13,630 nt of DNA from Nonlabens sp. (GTDB lineage: Bacteria; Bacteroidota; Bacteroidia; Flavobacteriales; Flavobacteriaceae). The stretch's first letter is position 1. Each line of letters starts with the position of its first letter. A model generated the notes under the pieces. It had not been told where the DNA came from and did no database searches. It saw only the letters and a program-made list of their open reading frames with translations. A program made the position numbers and the translations under genes. Location of the stretch: NCBI GenBank assembly GCA_030731685.1, contig JANQTO010000284.1, positions 1,719 through 15,348 of the forward strand. The letters are read 5' to 3'. Of the stretch, positions 6,881-13,378 are shown piece by piece.

Positions 6881-7471
6881 TTATATTCTTCCTTTGGCTT
6901 CGGGAAATCGCATACGGTAATCCACATTCACTTTGCCCTTAGAGATATTGCCGAGCTTACCTTTAATTAAGCGCTTTTTCAAAGAAGATATTTTGTCTGT
7001 AAACAACACGCCTTCTATGTGGTCATACTCATGTTGTATTACTCTGGCTATGAGTCCGTGATACGTTTCTGTGTGCTTCTTGAATTTTTCATCAAGGTAT
7101 TCAATGGTAATTTGTTCTTTTCTAAAAACGTCTTCACGTACATTAGGTATACTCAAACAGCCTTCATTAAATGCCCATTCTTCACCTGTTTCTTTTGTGA
7201 TTTTAGCATTTATAAATGTTTTTTTGAATGCCTCCAATGCTTTTTGTTCCTCTTCATCAAGCGAGTCATCGTCGGCAAATGGTGACGTATCTACTAAGAA
7301 AACGCGTATCGGTAACCCTACCTGCGGCGCGGCAAGTCCCACACCACTAGCATTATACATAGTTTCCCACATATTTTCCAGTATCTGGTCTAGATTGGGA
7401 TGCGTTTTTTCAATGTTAACAGCTTCTTTACGTAATACGGGATCACCGTAAGCTACTATGGGTAATATCAT
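6881..7471 (-). CDS. def: Peptide deformylase
   Basis: A metalloenzyme that removes the formyl group from the initiator methionine of new proteins at the ribosome. All three family motifs are present in the 196-residue protein: GVGLAAPQ (43-50), EGCLS (103-107, with metal ligand C105) and QHEYDH (146-151, with ligands H147 and H151 and catalytic E148). An acidic insertion (about 66-82, ADDDSLDEEEQKALEAF) between the first two motifs is common in Bacteroidota type I deformylases. The start MILPIVAYGDPVLR is typical, with the ATG chosen accordingly. It sits between ruvX (84 bases upstream) and DUF5606 (51 bases downstream) on one strand. No fmt gene is adjacent. Confidence 0.96.
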   Translation of the reverse strand: MILPIVAYGDPVLRKEAVNIEKTHPNLDQILENMWETMYNASGVGLAAPQVGLPIRVFLVDTSPFADDDSLDEEEQKALEAFKKTFINAKITKETGEEWAFNEGCLSIPNVREDVFRKEQITIEYLDEKFKKHTETYHGLIARVIQHEYDHIEGVLFTDKISSLKKRLIKGKLGNISKGKVNVDYRMRFPEAKGRI

Positions 7472-7555
7472 TTCTAATTGATTATTGCGTGTTGTTAATT
7501 TTTGTATTAATGGGTGTCGACACTTTTATGCTACATCTCCATACTTTTCTTAAAA

Positions 7556-7984
7556 TTATTCTATATCAAAAAAGGTGTTCCTTTGAAGATAGGATTGTAA
7601 AATAATAGTTGCCGCGATTTCATCAACAAGGGCTTTGTTCTTCCTTTTTCCTTTACTTAATCCACTATCTATCATAGTTTGAAAAGCCATTTTAGAGGTG
7701 AATCGTTCATCAACTCGCTCTACCTTCAATTGCGGATACGCGATTTTTAGTTTGTCCACAAAAGCATGTATAACTGGTCCGAGTTCACTATCGGTATAAT
7801 TCATTTGCTTGGGTTCTCCAACAACGATAATATCCACCGTTTCAAGAGCCACATAATCTTGTACAAATTTCCAAAGGCCACGAGTTTCAACGGTAGTTAA
7901 ACCAGACGCAATGAGCTGCAAAGGGTCTGTAACAGCAATTCCAGTGCGCTTTTTACCGTAATCTATAGCAAGTATTCTTCCCAT
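7556..7984 (-). CDS. ruvX: YqgF/RuvX family nuclease (putative Holliday junction resolvase)
   Basis: A 142-residue RNase H-fold protein of the YqgF family, annotated as a Holliday junction resolvase. In E. coli the protein is also linked to 16S rRNA 5' end processing, so its main role may be in RNA. Visible motifs are the first-strand aspartate D8 in ILAIDYGKKRTG, VVGEPKQMN (54-62), VDERFTS (91-97) and the C-terminal DEIAATIILQSYL (121-133), supplying the expected acidic active-site residues D8, E57 and D121. Length is normal for the family. It is the first gene of a reverse-strand operon with def and DUF5606 and is divergent from dapD. A TAnnTTTG element lies 8 bases before its ATG. Confidence 0.93.
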   Translation of the reverse strand: MGRILAIDYGKKRTGIAVTDPLQLIASGLTTVETRGLWKFVQDYVALETVDIIVVGEPKQMNYTDSELGPVIHAFVDKLKIAYPQLKVERVDERFTSKMAFQTMIDSGLSKGKRKNKALVDEIAATIILQSYLQRNTFFDIE

Positions 7985-7992
7985 ACAGACTG

Positions 7993-8000
7993 CAAAAATA
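7993..8000 (-). promoter_or_regulatory. Bacteroidota -7 element for ruvX
   Basis: On the reverse strand TATTTTTG matches TAnnTTTG exactly, 8 bases before the ruvX ATG, implying a very short leader. No TTG was seen at the normal spacing upstream. Confidence 0.45.
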
Positions 8001-8051
8001 AGCTTATTTATAAAGAATCCTCTTTATACGCACGTTTCAAAAGTTTTCGGT

Positions 8052-8083
8052 TTGAATAATCACACATTTTGCAATTATCTTTG
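8052..8083 (+). promoter_or_regulatory. Bacteroidota housekeeping promoter for dapD
   Basis: TTG (8052-8054), 21 bases, then TATCTTTG (8076-8083). Both parts and the spacing fit the Bacteroidota consensus TTG-N17-23-TAnnTTTG. The element ends 16 bases before the dapD start, so the leader would be only about ten bases. Confidence 0.7.
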
Positions 8084-8099
8084 TTAAAAATTATTTCCA

Positions 8100-8915
8100 T
8101 TGGAACAACTTAGAAACATTATCGAAAATGCATGGGATGACCGCTCCCAATTAGAAAATCCAGTTACCCAAGACGCAATACGCGAGGTAGTAAATTTACT
8201 CGACTTGGGAACTCTTAGAGTTGCTGAGCCTACTGGCGACGGTTGGCAAGTAAATGAATGGATAAAAAAGGCGGTAGTTCTTTATTTCCCTATTCAAAAA
8301 ATGGAAACTTTAGCATGTGGACCACTTGAGTTTCATGATAAGATACCGCTAAAAACAGGATACGCAGCTAAAGGAATACGCGTTGTTCCTCACGCTGTTG
8401 CCCGTCACGGTGCATATATCTCTAAAGGAGTGATTTTAATGCCTAGTTATGTAAATATAGGTGCCTATGTAGATGAGGGAACCATGGTAGACACTTGGGC
8501 AACTGTAGGTAGCTGCGCACAAATAGGGAAAAACGTTCACTTAAGTGGCGGCGTGGGCATAGGTGGTGTGTTAGAACCACTTCAAGCTGCGCCCGTAGTT
8601 ATAGAAGATAATGCTTTTATAGGTTCTCGATGCATTGTTGTAGAAGGTATACGTGTCGAGACCGAAGCTGTTCTGGGTGCAAATGTTGTACTAACCGCAT
8701 CTACAAAAATTATTGATGTGACTGGTGATGAGCCTAAAGAATATAAAGGATACGTACCGGCACGCTCCGTTGTAATTCCTGGAAGTTATGCAAAGCAGTT
8801 TGCCGCTGGAACCTACAATGTTCCTTGCGCTTTAATTATAGGTACTCGCAAAGAAAGTACTAATAAGAAAACATCGCTTAATGATGCCTTGCGCGAGTAC
8901 AATGTTGCCGTGTAG
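8100..8915 (+). CDS. dapD: Tetrahydrodipicolinate N-succinyltransferase
   Basis: This enzyme adds succinyl from succinyl-CoA to tetrahydrodipicolinate in the succinylase branch of diaminopimelate/lysine synthesis, supplying peptidoglycan and protein lysine. The 271-residue protein has the usual N-terminal helical domain (AWDDRSQLEN through GWQVNEWIKKAVVLYFPI) and then a left-handed beta-helix of hexapeptide repeats (about 100-200), with MVDTWATVGSCAQIG (129-143, containing D131, likely catalytic) and SGGVGIGGVLEPLQA (149-163). The start is TTG at 8100: the frame has a stop at 8085-8087 and no ATG or GTG between, and translation from the TTG gives the normal family start MEQLRNIIENAW. A complete promoter precedes it. 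The stop codon overlaps by one base the GTG of the GT9 gene, so the two are co-transcribed. Confidence 0.96.
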   Translation: MEQLRNIIENAWDDRSQLENPVTQDAIREVVNLLDLGTLRVAEPTGDGWQVNEWIKKAVVLYFPIQKMETLACGPLEFHDKIPLKTGYAAKGIRVVPHAVARHGAYISKGVILMPSYVNIGAYVDEGTMVDTWATVGSCAQIGKNVHLSGGVGIGGVLEPLQAAPVVIEDNAFIGSRCIVVEGIRVETEAVLGANVVLTASTKIIDVTGDEPKEYKGYVPARSVVIPGSYAKQFAAGTYNVPCALIIGTRKESTNKKTSLNDALREYNVAV

Positions 8916-9979
8916 TGCGCATTTTAATCATTCAATATCAAATGCTGGGAGATGTGCTTACAAGTACTATAATCGCCGACCAGCTTAAAATAGCAAATCC
9001 GCTGGCGCTGGTAGATTATGTAATTACCGCGCCTGCAGTTGCTTTAGTAAAAGGTCATCCATCCATAGAAACCATAATACCTGTTAAAAAGCAGGACATG
9101 GAAACGATAGGTGGTATTATTTCGCTTTCGCGAAAGCTGACACACGAAAATTACGATATCATTATAGATGCTTATGGTAAAAACAGTAGCGCACTGCTGT
9201 GTTTTTTAACAAGAGCTAAACAAAAATTAGGCTATAAAAAATGGTTTGCACCGCTGGTTTACACTAAATCAGTAAAAAACAAACCTGACTTTAAAATAGA
9301 CTTCAAGGGTACATCTCTCTGGTCCAGGCTTATACTCACAACATTGCTGGATATAAAACCAGACTGGAACCTGCAACCCGCCATTTATTTAAGCGACAAA
9401 GAACATTTGAATGCTCGCAAATGGTTAGAAAACGCTGCCTTAAATCTCAATAAACCTATTACGATGATAGGCGTACTGGGGTCTGAAAATTCAAAGACAC
9501 TACCCGCGGAAATCATGGCTCAACTGCTTGATTTTACTGTTAAAACAACTAAAACCCAGGTTTTATTCAACTACATACCATCGCAAAAAGAGCAAGCCCT
9601 TGCGATATATGACTTATGTAATGAAGCTACAAAAAAGCACATTTTCATCGACCACTATCCTAGCAGTATTCGCGATTTTTTAAGTGTGCTATCACATTGT
9701 ACAACCATTATAGGGAACGAAGGAGGCGCGATTAATATGGCCAAGGCGCTTAATATTCCTACATTTTCTATTTTCAGCCCCTGGATTGTAAAAGAAGCGT
9801 GGAATGCCGGAGAAGATGACACAAAACACATCGCCGTTCATTTGCGCGACTATGAACCGGCATTATATGCTGACCGCGATTACAAAAACATGAAAAAAAA
9901 TGCTGCAGCCCTCTATAAAAAACTGACCGCTGTAAAGATGCTGCCTAAATTATCACTTTTTTTAAGGGAACATTACTAA
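8915..9979 (+). CDS. Glycosyltransferase family 9 (heptosyltransferase-like)
   Basis: A 354-residue GT-B fold enzyme of the ADP-heptose:LPS heptosyltransferase family, expected at the inner membrane in lipooligosaccharide core assembly. Landmarks are the N-terminal MRILIIQYQMLGDVLTST (GD near residue 12-13), DIIIDAYGKNSSALL (81-95) and the nucleotide-sugar site IIGNEGGAINMAKALNIPTF (265-284). In related enzymes the NEGG region is usually D-SGP-H or NDGG-H; here the histidine is replaced by alanine-isoleucine-asparagine, as in many Bacteroidota members. The GTG start overlaps the dapD stop by one base (TAGTG) and is preferred because it begins the first beta strand. Codons for residues 70-75 carry a 14-bp palindrome. 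The 3' end overlaps the opposing GT2 gene by 4 bases. The donor sugar is not known. Confidence 0.88.
   Translation: MRILIIQYQMLGDVLTSTIIADQLKIANPLALVDYVITAPAVALVKGHPSIETIIPVKKQDMETIGGIISLSRKLTHENYDIIIDAYGKNSSALLCFLTRAKQKLGYKKWFAPLVYTKSVKNKPDFKIDFKGTSLWSRLILTTLLDIKPDWNLQPAIYLSDKEHLNARKWLENAALNLNKPITMIGVLGSENSKTLPAEIMAQLLDFTVKTTKTQVLFNYIPSQKEQALAIYDLCNEATKKHIFIDHYPSSIRDFLSVLSHCTTIIGNEGGAINMAKALNIPTFSIFSPWIVKEAWNAGEDDTKHIAVHLRDYEPALYADRDYKNMKKNAAALYKKLTAVKMLPKLSLFLREHY
9124..9137. repeat. Perfect 14-bp palindrome GCTTTCGCGAAAGC
   Basis: This is identical to the core of the 16-bp palindrome at 2817-2832. Here it encodes part of SLSRKL in the GT9 protein, whereas in rlmD it encodes AFAKA, because the two copies are read in different frames. 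Confidence 0.85.
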
Positions 9980-10809
9980 TTATTAATCCTTTTTTCAAGA
10001 CCGTGCGGCGTGAAAACCGTTTTTTGCGTTTTGGTATTCTTCCTTATATCATCATTTACTAACTGCGCATCCTTATTCATATAACCACGTGCGTGGTCTA
10101 GGTGAAGACAAATCGCGCTATACCGTATTTGCTTAGACTTGATACCGTAATTGATAAGTCGCTCGCCTAGCTCACGGTCTTCGCCACCATATTTCATGCG
10201 CTCGTCAAAACCATTTACTGCAATAATATCTTTTAACCAGCCGCTGGCATTATGACCGTTCCAGCTTGCGGTGGTAGGCGTGAGCTTCTCCATAACTACG
10301 GCTTGGACAAAGTTATTGGTTAGTTTTTGGTTTTTATAATTTACTGGCAAGCCGCGCTCACGCAACCATTTGATGTCAAAACAACGCTGCGTAGCGATGT
10401 CATCCTGGGTAATAATTTCAGACAGCTCTAACGGGAGTTTGTAATAGCCACCAGATAAAAAATAGCCAGCTTCCCTGCGCTCGTAGTGTATTTGTAGGAA
10501 ATCTTCACGAGCGATGCAATCACCGTCAGTCATAACGACATAGGGCGCCGTACATTGTTTTAGGGCTTTATTTAGAATTTTAGTTTTTTGAAATCCATCG
10601 TCTTCGTGCCAGACGTGAATGATTTTTTTTGCACTCTGTTTATTGTAATTTGCTATGAAAGCTGCTGTTTTATCGTCAGAACCATCGTCGGCAATAATGA
10701 TTTCAAATTCCCTAAAAACCTGATGCTCGTAGCTCCATAGCGTCTTTTCCAACCAAGGAATTGAATTATACGTACTTATCACTACAGAAATGGATGGATT
10801 CTTAATCAT
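9976..10809 (-). CDS. Glycosyltransferase family 2 with galactosyltransferase-type C-terminus
   Basis: A 277-residue GT-A glycosyltransferase without membrane segments. The N-terminal domain begins ISVVISTYNSIPWL, with the nucleotide-binding DDGSDD (41-46) and the metal-binding DGD at 95-97 (VVMTDGDCI). The C-terminal part carries GHNASGW (185-191), NGFDERM (199-205) and GGEDRELGERL (208-218). The W/G-GED-E pattern is the acceptor-side motif of the Glyco_transf_7C domain, so a chondroitin-polymerase-like or galactosyltransferase-like use of UDP-sugar is possible but unproven. It is clearly related to the gene at 12587 (both have HVW--DD-G--KT-I-NKA). It converges on the GT9 gene with a 4-base overlap and diverges from the WaaE-like gene. 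Donor, acceptor and product are unknown. Confidence 0.88.
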   Translation of the reverse strand: MIKNPSISVVISTYNSIPWLEKTLWSYEHQVFREFEIIIADDGSDDKTAAFIANYNKQSAKKIIHVWHEDDGFQKTKILNKALKQCTAPYVVMTDGDCIAREDFLQIHYERREAGYFLSGGYYKLPLELSEIITQDDIATQRCFDIKWLRERGLPVNYKNQKLTNNFVQAVVMEKLTPTTASWNGHNASGWLKDIIAVNGFDERMKYGGEDRELGERLINYGIKSKQIRYSAICLHLDHARGYMNKDAQLVNDDIRKNTKTQKTVFTPHGLEKRINN

Positions 10810-10834
10810 AAGAATGGTTTGCGCTTAATTTATA

Positions 10835-10842
10835 CAAATTTA
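10835..10842 (-). promoter_or_regulatory. Possible -7 element for the reverse GT2 gene
   Basis: On the reverse strand TAAATTTG fits TAnnTTTG and ends 25 bases before the ATG at 10809. The nearest TTG lies 26 bases upstream (10869-10871), slightly beyond the normal spacing. Confidence 0.4.
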
Positions 10843-10874
10843 ACAATAAGTGCGCTTATTATGCTTTACAAGTT

Positions 10875-10882
10875 TATTTTTG
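10875..10882 (+). promoter_or_regulatory. Possible -7 element for the WaaE-like gene
   Basis: TATTTTTG fits TAnnTTTG and lies 33 bases before the ATG at 10916. Its position also argues against an upstream GTG start at 10850, which would fall before the transcript begins. No TTG at the usual spacing. Confidence 0.4.
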
Positions 10883-10915
10883 CGGTATACTTGCTATAAC
10901 AGAACCCTACAACAT

Positions 10916-11680
10916 ATGTTCAAAGTGCCTTTAACTGCTATCATACCTGCATATAATGAATCTCATAATATCGTTGAAGTTTTGAAGAGTGTGAGCTTCT
11001 GTGATGAAATTATACTTGTGGACAGCAATAGTACAGACGATACCGTTGCTAAGGCACAACCCTACATTACCAAGTTACTTACCAGAGATTACGAGCACAG
11101 TGCTTCTCAAAAAAACTGGGCCATACCGCAAGCAGCAAATGAATGGATTCTACTTGTAGATGCAGATGAGCGAGTAACACCAGTACTTAGAGAAGAAATA
11201 CTAGCTATTGTGCCCAATCTTAAAAATGTTGAAGAAGTAGGCTACTGGATAGGAAGGCGCAATTTTTTCATGGGCAAGCAAGTGCGTTACAGCGGCTGGA
11301 AAAACGACAAGGTCATTAGATTATTTCACAGGGATAAATGCTTATATGCTGACAAGCATGTGCATTCTGAAATTATTGCAAATGGTAAGGTAGGTTCTCT
11401 GAAAAACAAGTTCCTGCACTATAAATATATTGATATAGATTCCTACATGCATAAACTGCAGCGTTATGCAGGCTTGCAAGCAATGGATTTTGATGATAAA
11501 GTAGGTCGCATTACAGCGTACCATATGGTCGTTAAGCCCATTTGGGGATTTATAAAACATTACTTCCTGCAACTGGGTTTCTTAGATGGCTTCGTAGGTT
11601 TTACTATTGCATACCTGCGCAGCTATGTTATCTTTATGAGGTATATCAAATTATGGTTACTACGTAGAGGTATTTCTTAG
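10916..11680 (+). CDS. WaaE/KdtX-like glycosyltransferase family 2
   Basis: A 254-residue GT-A enzyme resembling the WaaE/KdtX group, which transfers a hexose (glucose in enterobacteria) to the inner core of lipopolysaccharide. It opens MFKVPLTAIIPAYNESHNI and shows DSNSTDDT (36-43), HSASQKNWAI (61-70) and the DxD-type metal site VDADERV (81-87). The group's downstream block follows (RRNFFMGKQVRYSGWKNDKV, about 114-133; ADKHVHSE, 145-152), then an amphipathic, aromatic C-terminus (IKHYFLQLGFLDGFVGFTIA) that probably associates with the inner membrane. The ATG at 10916 is chosen over a GTG at 10850 because the protein then starts at its first beta strand, and a promoter-like element lies between the two. 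Its stop directly abuts the stop of the opposing kinase-like gene. Confidence 0.85.
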   Translation: MFKVPLTAIIPAYNESHNIVEVLKSVSFCDEIILVDSNSTDDTVAKAQPYITKLLTRDYEHSASQKNWAIPQAANEWILLVDADERVTPVLREEILAIVPNLKNVEEVGYWIGRRNFFMGKQVRYSGWKNDKVIRLFHRDKCLYADKHVHSEIIANGKVGSLKNKFLHYKYIDIDSYMHKLQRYAGLQAMDFDDKVGRITAYHMVVKPIWGFIKHYFLQLGFLDGFVGFTIAYLRSYVIFMRYIKLWLLRRGIS

Positions 11681-12451
11681 TTACACCTTTGGCTTTAAGC
11701 CAAAAACACCTTTTAATTTATTTTTTAATTCACGTTTCTTGTGAAATCGTTCTTGAAAATTTTCAACGAATTTCCACATAAGTATAATCGCTTCTTCTGG
11801 ATTAGTTCCTGATAATCTAGCGTACTCTGCACCCATAATGTCATAAATCCATTTTACAGGAGCAAGCCTTTCAAAATTTCGGAGTCTATCTATGTAAGGA
11901 ATATCGTAAAATTTCATTCGATTTAAGTCTACGAGTCGAAACTCATACGATGTGCCTTTTATAGTTATTAAGGTATTTCCAGGTGAGTTGTCCAAAAAAT
12001 AAATACCTTTTTCGTGCATATGAAAAACGAAGGCCACATATTGTTTTAAAATCTCTTCACGGTTTTCAATAGTATCGTCATGAATAAGCGCACGAAAGGT
12101 AAAATCACAGTCTACCTGTTGAGAAAAGTAATAACTATAGCTCAGGCCTAGAGTTGTAAATTGCTCACAGTATGCAACAGGATATGGCGTCCCAACACCG
12201 TTTTCTTGTAATCGCTGTGCGTATTCAAAGGAGCGATGTGCTTTAGATTTTCTTAGAAAACGATATACGAATTGGTTTAGTAAATTAGGTTTTCTAAATC
12301 GTTTAATATTCATACGCTCCTTACCTACCTGTAATATTTTAACAACATTGCGGCCTTGATAAAGAACAGTTCCTGAATGTTGAAAATTTTCAAGCGCTTG
12401 CTCTATTGCACCAGTCGCATTCTTATAAGACGTAACGGTAACCAATTTCAT
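11681..12451 (-). CDS. Kdo/WaaP-type lipopolysaccharide kinase family protein
   Basis: A 256-residue protein-kinase-fold protein likely to phosphorylate a core sugar (Kdo or heptose) of lipooligosaccharide in the cytoplasm. Kinase landmarks are in order: the probable ATP lysine K50 (MNIKRF), a helix-C glutamate E76 (RSFEYAQRL), the catalytic loop HEKGIYFLDNSPGN with D154 and N159 at the standard five-residue spacing, and the metal aspartate D175 in RLVDLNR (replacing DFG). The set appears complete, so an active enzyme is expected. The C-terminus is strongly basic (HKKRELKNKLKGVFGLKPKV), suiting contact with membrane or anionic glycolipid. It abuts the stop of the WaaE-like gene tail to tail and sits among glycosyltransferases. 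Which sugar is the substrate is not visible; a RIO- or InaA-like kinase with another target remains possible. Confidence 0.82.
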   Translation of the reverse strand: MKLVTVTSYKNATGAIEQALENFQHSGTVLYQGRNVVKILQVGKERMNIKRFRKPNLLNQFVYRFLRKSKAHRSFEYAQRLQENGVGTPYPVAYCEQFTTLGLSYSYYFSQQVDCDFTFRALIHDDTIENREEILKQYVAFVFHMHEKGIYFLDNSPGNTLITIKGTSYEFRLVDLNRMKFYDIPYIDRLRNFERLAPVKWIYDIMGAEYARLSGTNPEEAIILMWKFVENFQERFHKKRELKNKLKGVFGLKPKV

Positions 12452-12455
12452 GTTT

Positions 12456-12463
12456 CAAAACTA
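12456..12463 (-). promoter_or_regulatory. Possible -7 element for the kinase-like gene
   Basis: On the reverse strand TAGTTTTG fits TAnnTTTG and ends 4 bases before the ATG at 12451, so transcription would start at or next to the start codon (leaderless). No -33 TTG at normal spacing. Confidence 0.4.
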
Positions 12464-12548
12464 CGATAGTTCTCGCACACTATATGCATTATATTATTTA
12501 TATTGTTTGTGGTATCTTGTTCACATCTGGAATTAGTTGCTTATTATT

Positions 12549-12556
12549 TACATTTG
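12549..12556 (+). promoter_or_regulatory. Possible -7 element for the last GT2 gene
   Basis: TACATTTG fits TAnnTTTG, 30 bases before the ATG at 12587. The nearest TTG upstream (12517-12519) is 29 bases away, longer than the normal spacer. Confidence 0.4.
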
Positions 12557-12586
12557 TAATTACTTGTCACCTCAAATTTAAAATAC

Positions 12587-13378
12587 ATGCCTTTTAAAAC
12601 AAGTCTAGTCGCTTCTACATACAACTGGCCTGAGGCTTTAGAGTTGCTTTTATTGAGCGTTAAAATACAGACGGTACTACCAGACGAAGTCGTGATAGCT
12701 GACGATGGCTCTTCCAGAGCAACAACAGACCTCATTGAATCTTTTCAAAAAGATTTTCCAGTACCGCTTATTCATGTGTGGCAAGATGATAATGGCAATC
12801 GCAAAACGAGCATTATGAACAAGGCCATTGCAAAAGCAACTGGTGATTACATTATAGAGATAGACGGCGATATTATCATGCATCCAGCATTTGTTAGCGA
12901 TCATTTATCGCTATTAGAAAATAAAACGTTCCTCTACGGCAGCCGTGTTAATATTCAAGAATCAAAGCTTAAAACCCTTTTCAAGGGAAAACAAATACGA
13001 TTCCATTATTTTTCTAAAGGCATCAAAAAACGCAACCGTACGTTGCGTATTCCCCTACTCGCAAATCGAGCACAAAAAGAAATAAAACGTTCCAGAAAGC
13101 TACGCGGTTGCAATGTTTCTTTTTGGAAAGCTGACTTTATAGCGATTAATGGGTATAATGAAGAAATGACGGGTTGGGGCATGGAAGATAGCGAGATGAT
13201 ACAACGTCTTGTAAATAATGGTATTTCAGGCAAGCGATTAAAACATAAAGGAATTGCTTACCACATCTACCATTTTGAGCAAGATAAAAGCTCTGTTCCT
13301 GCAAACCAGCAAATAGAACTACTGACGGAGGAACGTAAAATCATCAAGTCGCCTAAAGGTATTGATCAATATTTATAA
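12587..13378 (+). CDS. Glycosyltransferase family 2 with galactosyltransferase-type C-terminus
   Basis: A 263-residue GT-A enzyme with no signal peptide or membrane segment. The N-terminal domain has SLVASTYNWPEAL, the nucleotide-binding DDGSS (39-43), HVWQDDNGNRKTSIMNKA (63-80) and the metal-binding DGD at 93-95 (EIDGDII). A basic linker (KGIKKRNRTLR, then KEIKRSRKLRG) leads to GCNVSFWKADFIAINGYNEE (174-193) and GWGMEDSEM (196-204), the Glyco_transf_7C-type acceptor motif with the acidic pair E200-D201. It is a paralogue of the gene at 9976-10809 but keeps the more classical GWG-ED form. The basic central linker is longer than in that paralogue and may bind membrane or an anionic glycan. Its last 6 bases overlap the opposing broken glycosyltransferase gene. 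Sugar specificity is unknown. Confidence 0.88.
   Translation: MPFKTSLVASTYNWPEALELLLLSVKIQTVLPDEVVIADDGSSRATTDLIESFQKDFPVPLIHVWQDDNGNRKTSIMNKAIAKATGDYIIEIDGDIIMHPAFVSDHLSLLENKTFLYGSRVNIQESKLKTLFKGKQIRFHYFSKGIKKRNRTLRIPLLANRAQKEIKRSRKLRGCNVSFWKADFIAINGYNEEMTGWGMEDSEMIQRLVNNGISGKRLKHKGIAYHIYHFEQDKSSVPANQQIELLTEERKIIKSPKGIDQYL

Noticed and set aside
7071..7451. Open frame of 126 codons opposite def
   Set aside because: It lies wholly antisense to the deformylase, whose three catalytic motifs are intact; the antisense product is serine/cysteine-rich and featureless.
10850..10915. Upstream GTG start extending the WaaE-like protein by 22 residues
   Set aside because: The extra residues do not resemble the family, and a TAnnTTTG element lies between this GTG and the ATG at 10916, which begins at the first beta strand.
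11688..11704. Small hairpin TTTGGC/GCCAAA at the convergent junction of the WaaE-like and kinase-like genes
   Set aside because: The stem is only 6-8 bp, it lies within the last codons of the kinase-like gene, and no immediate T-run follows on either strand, so it is not convincing as a terminator.
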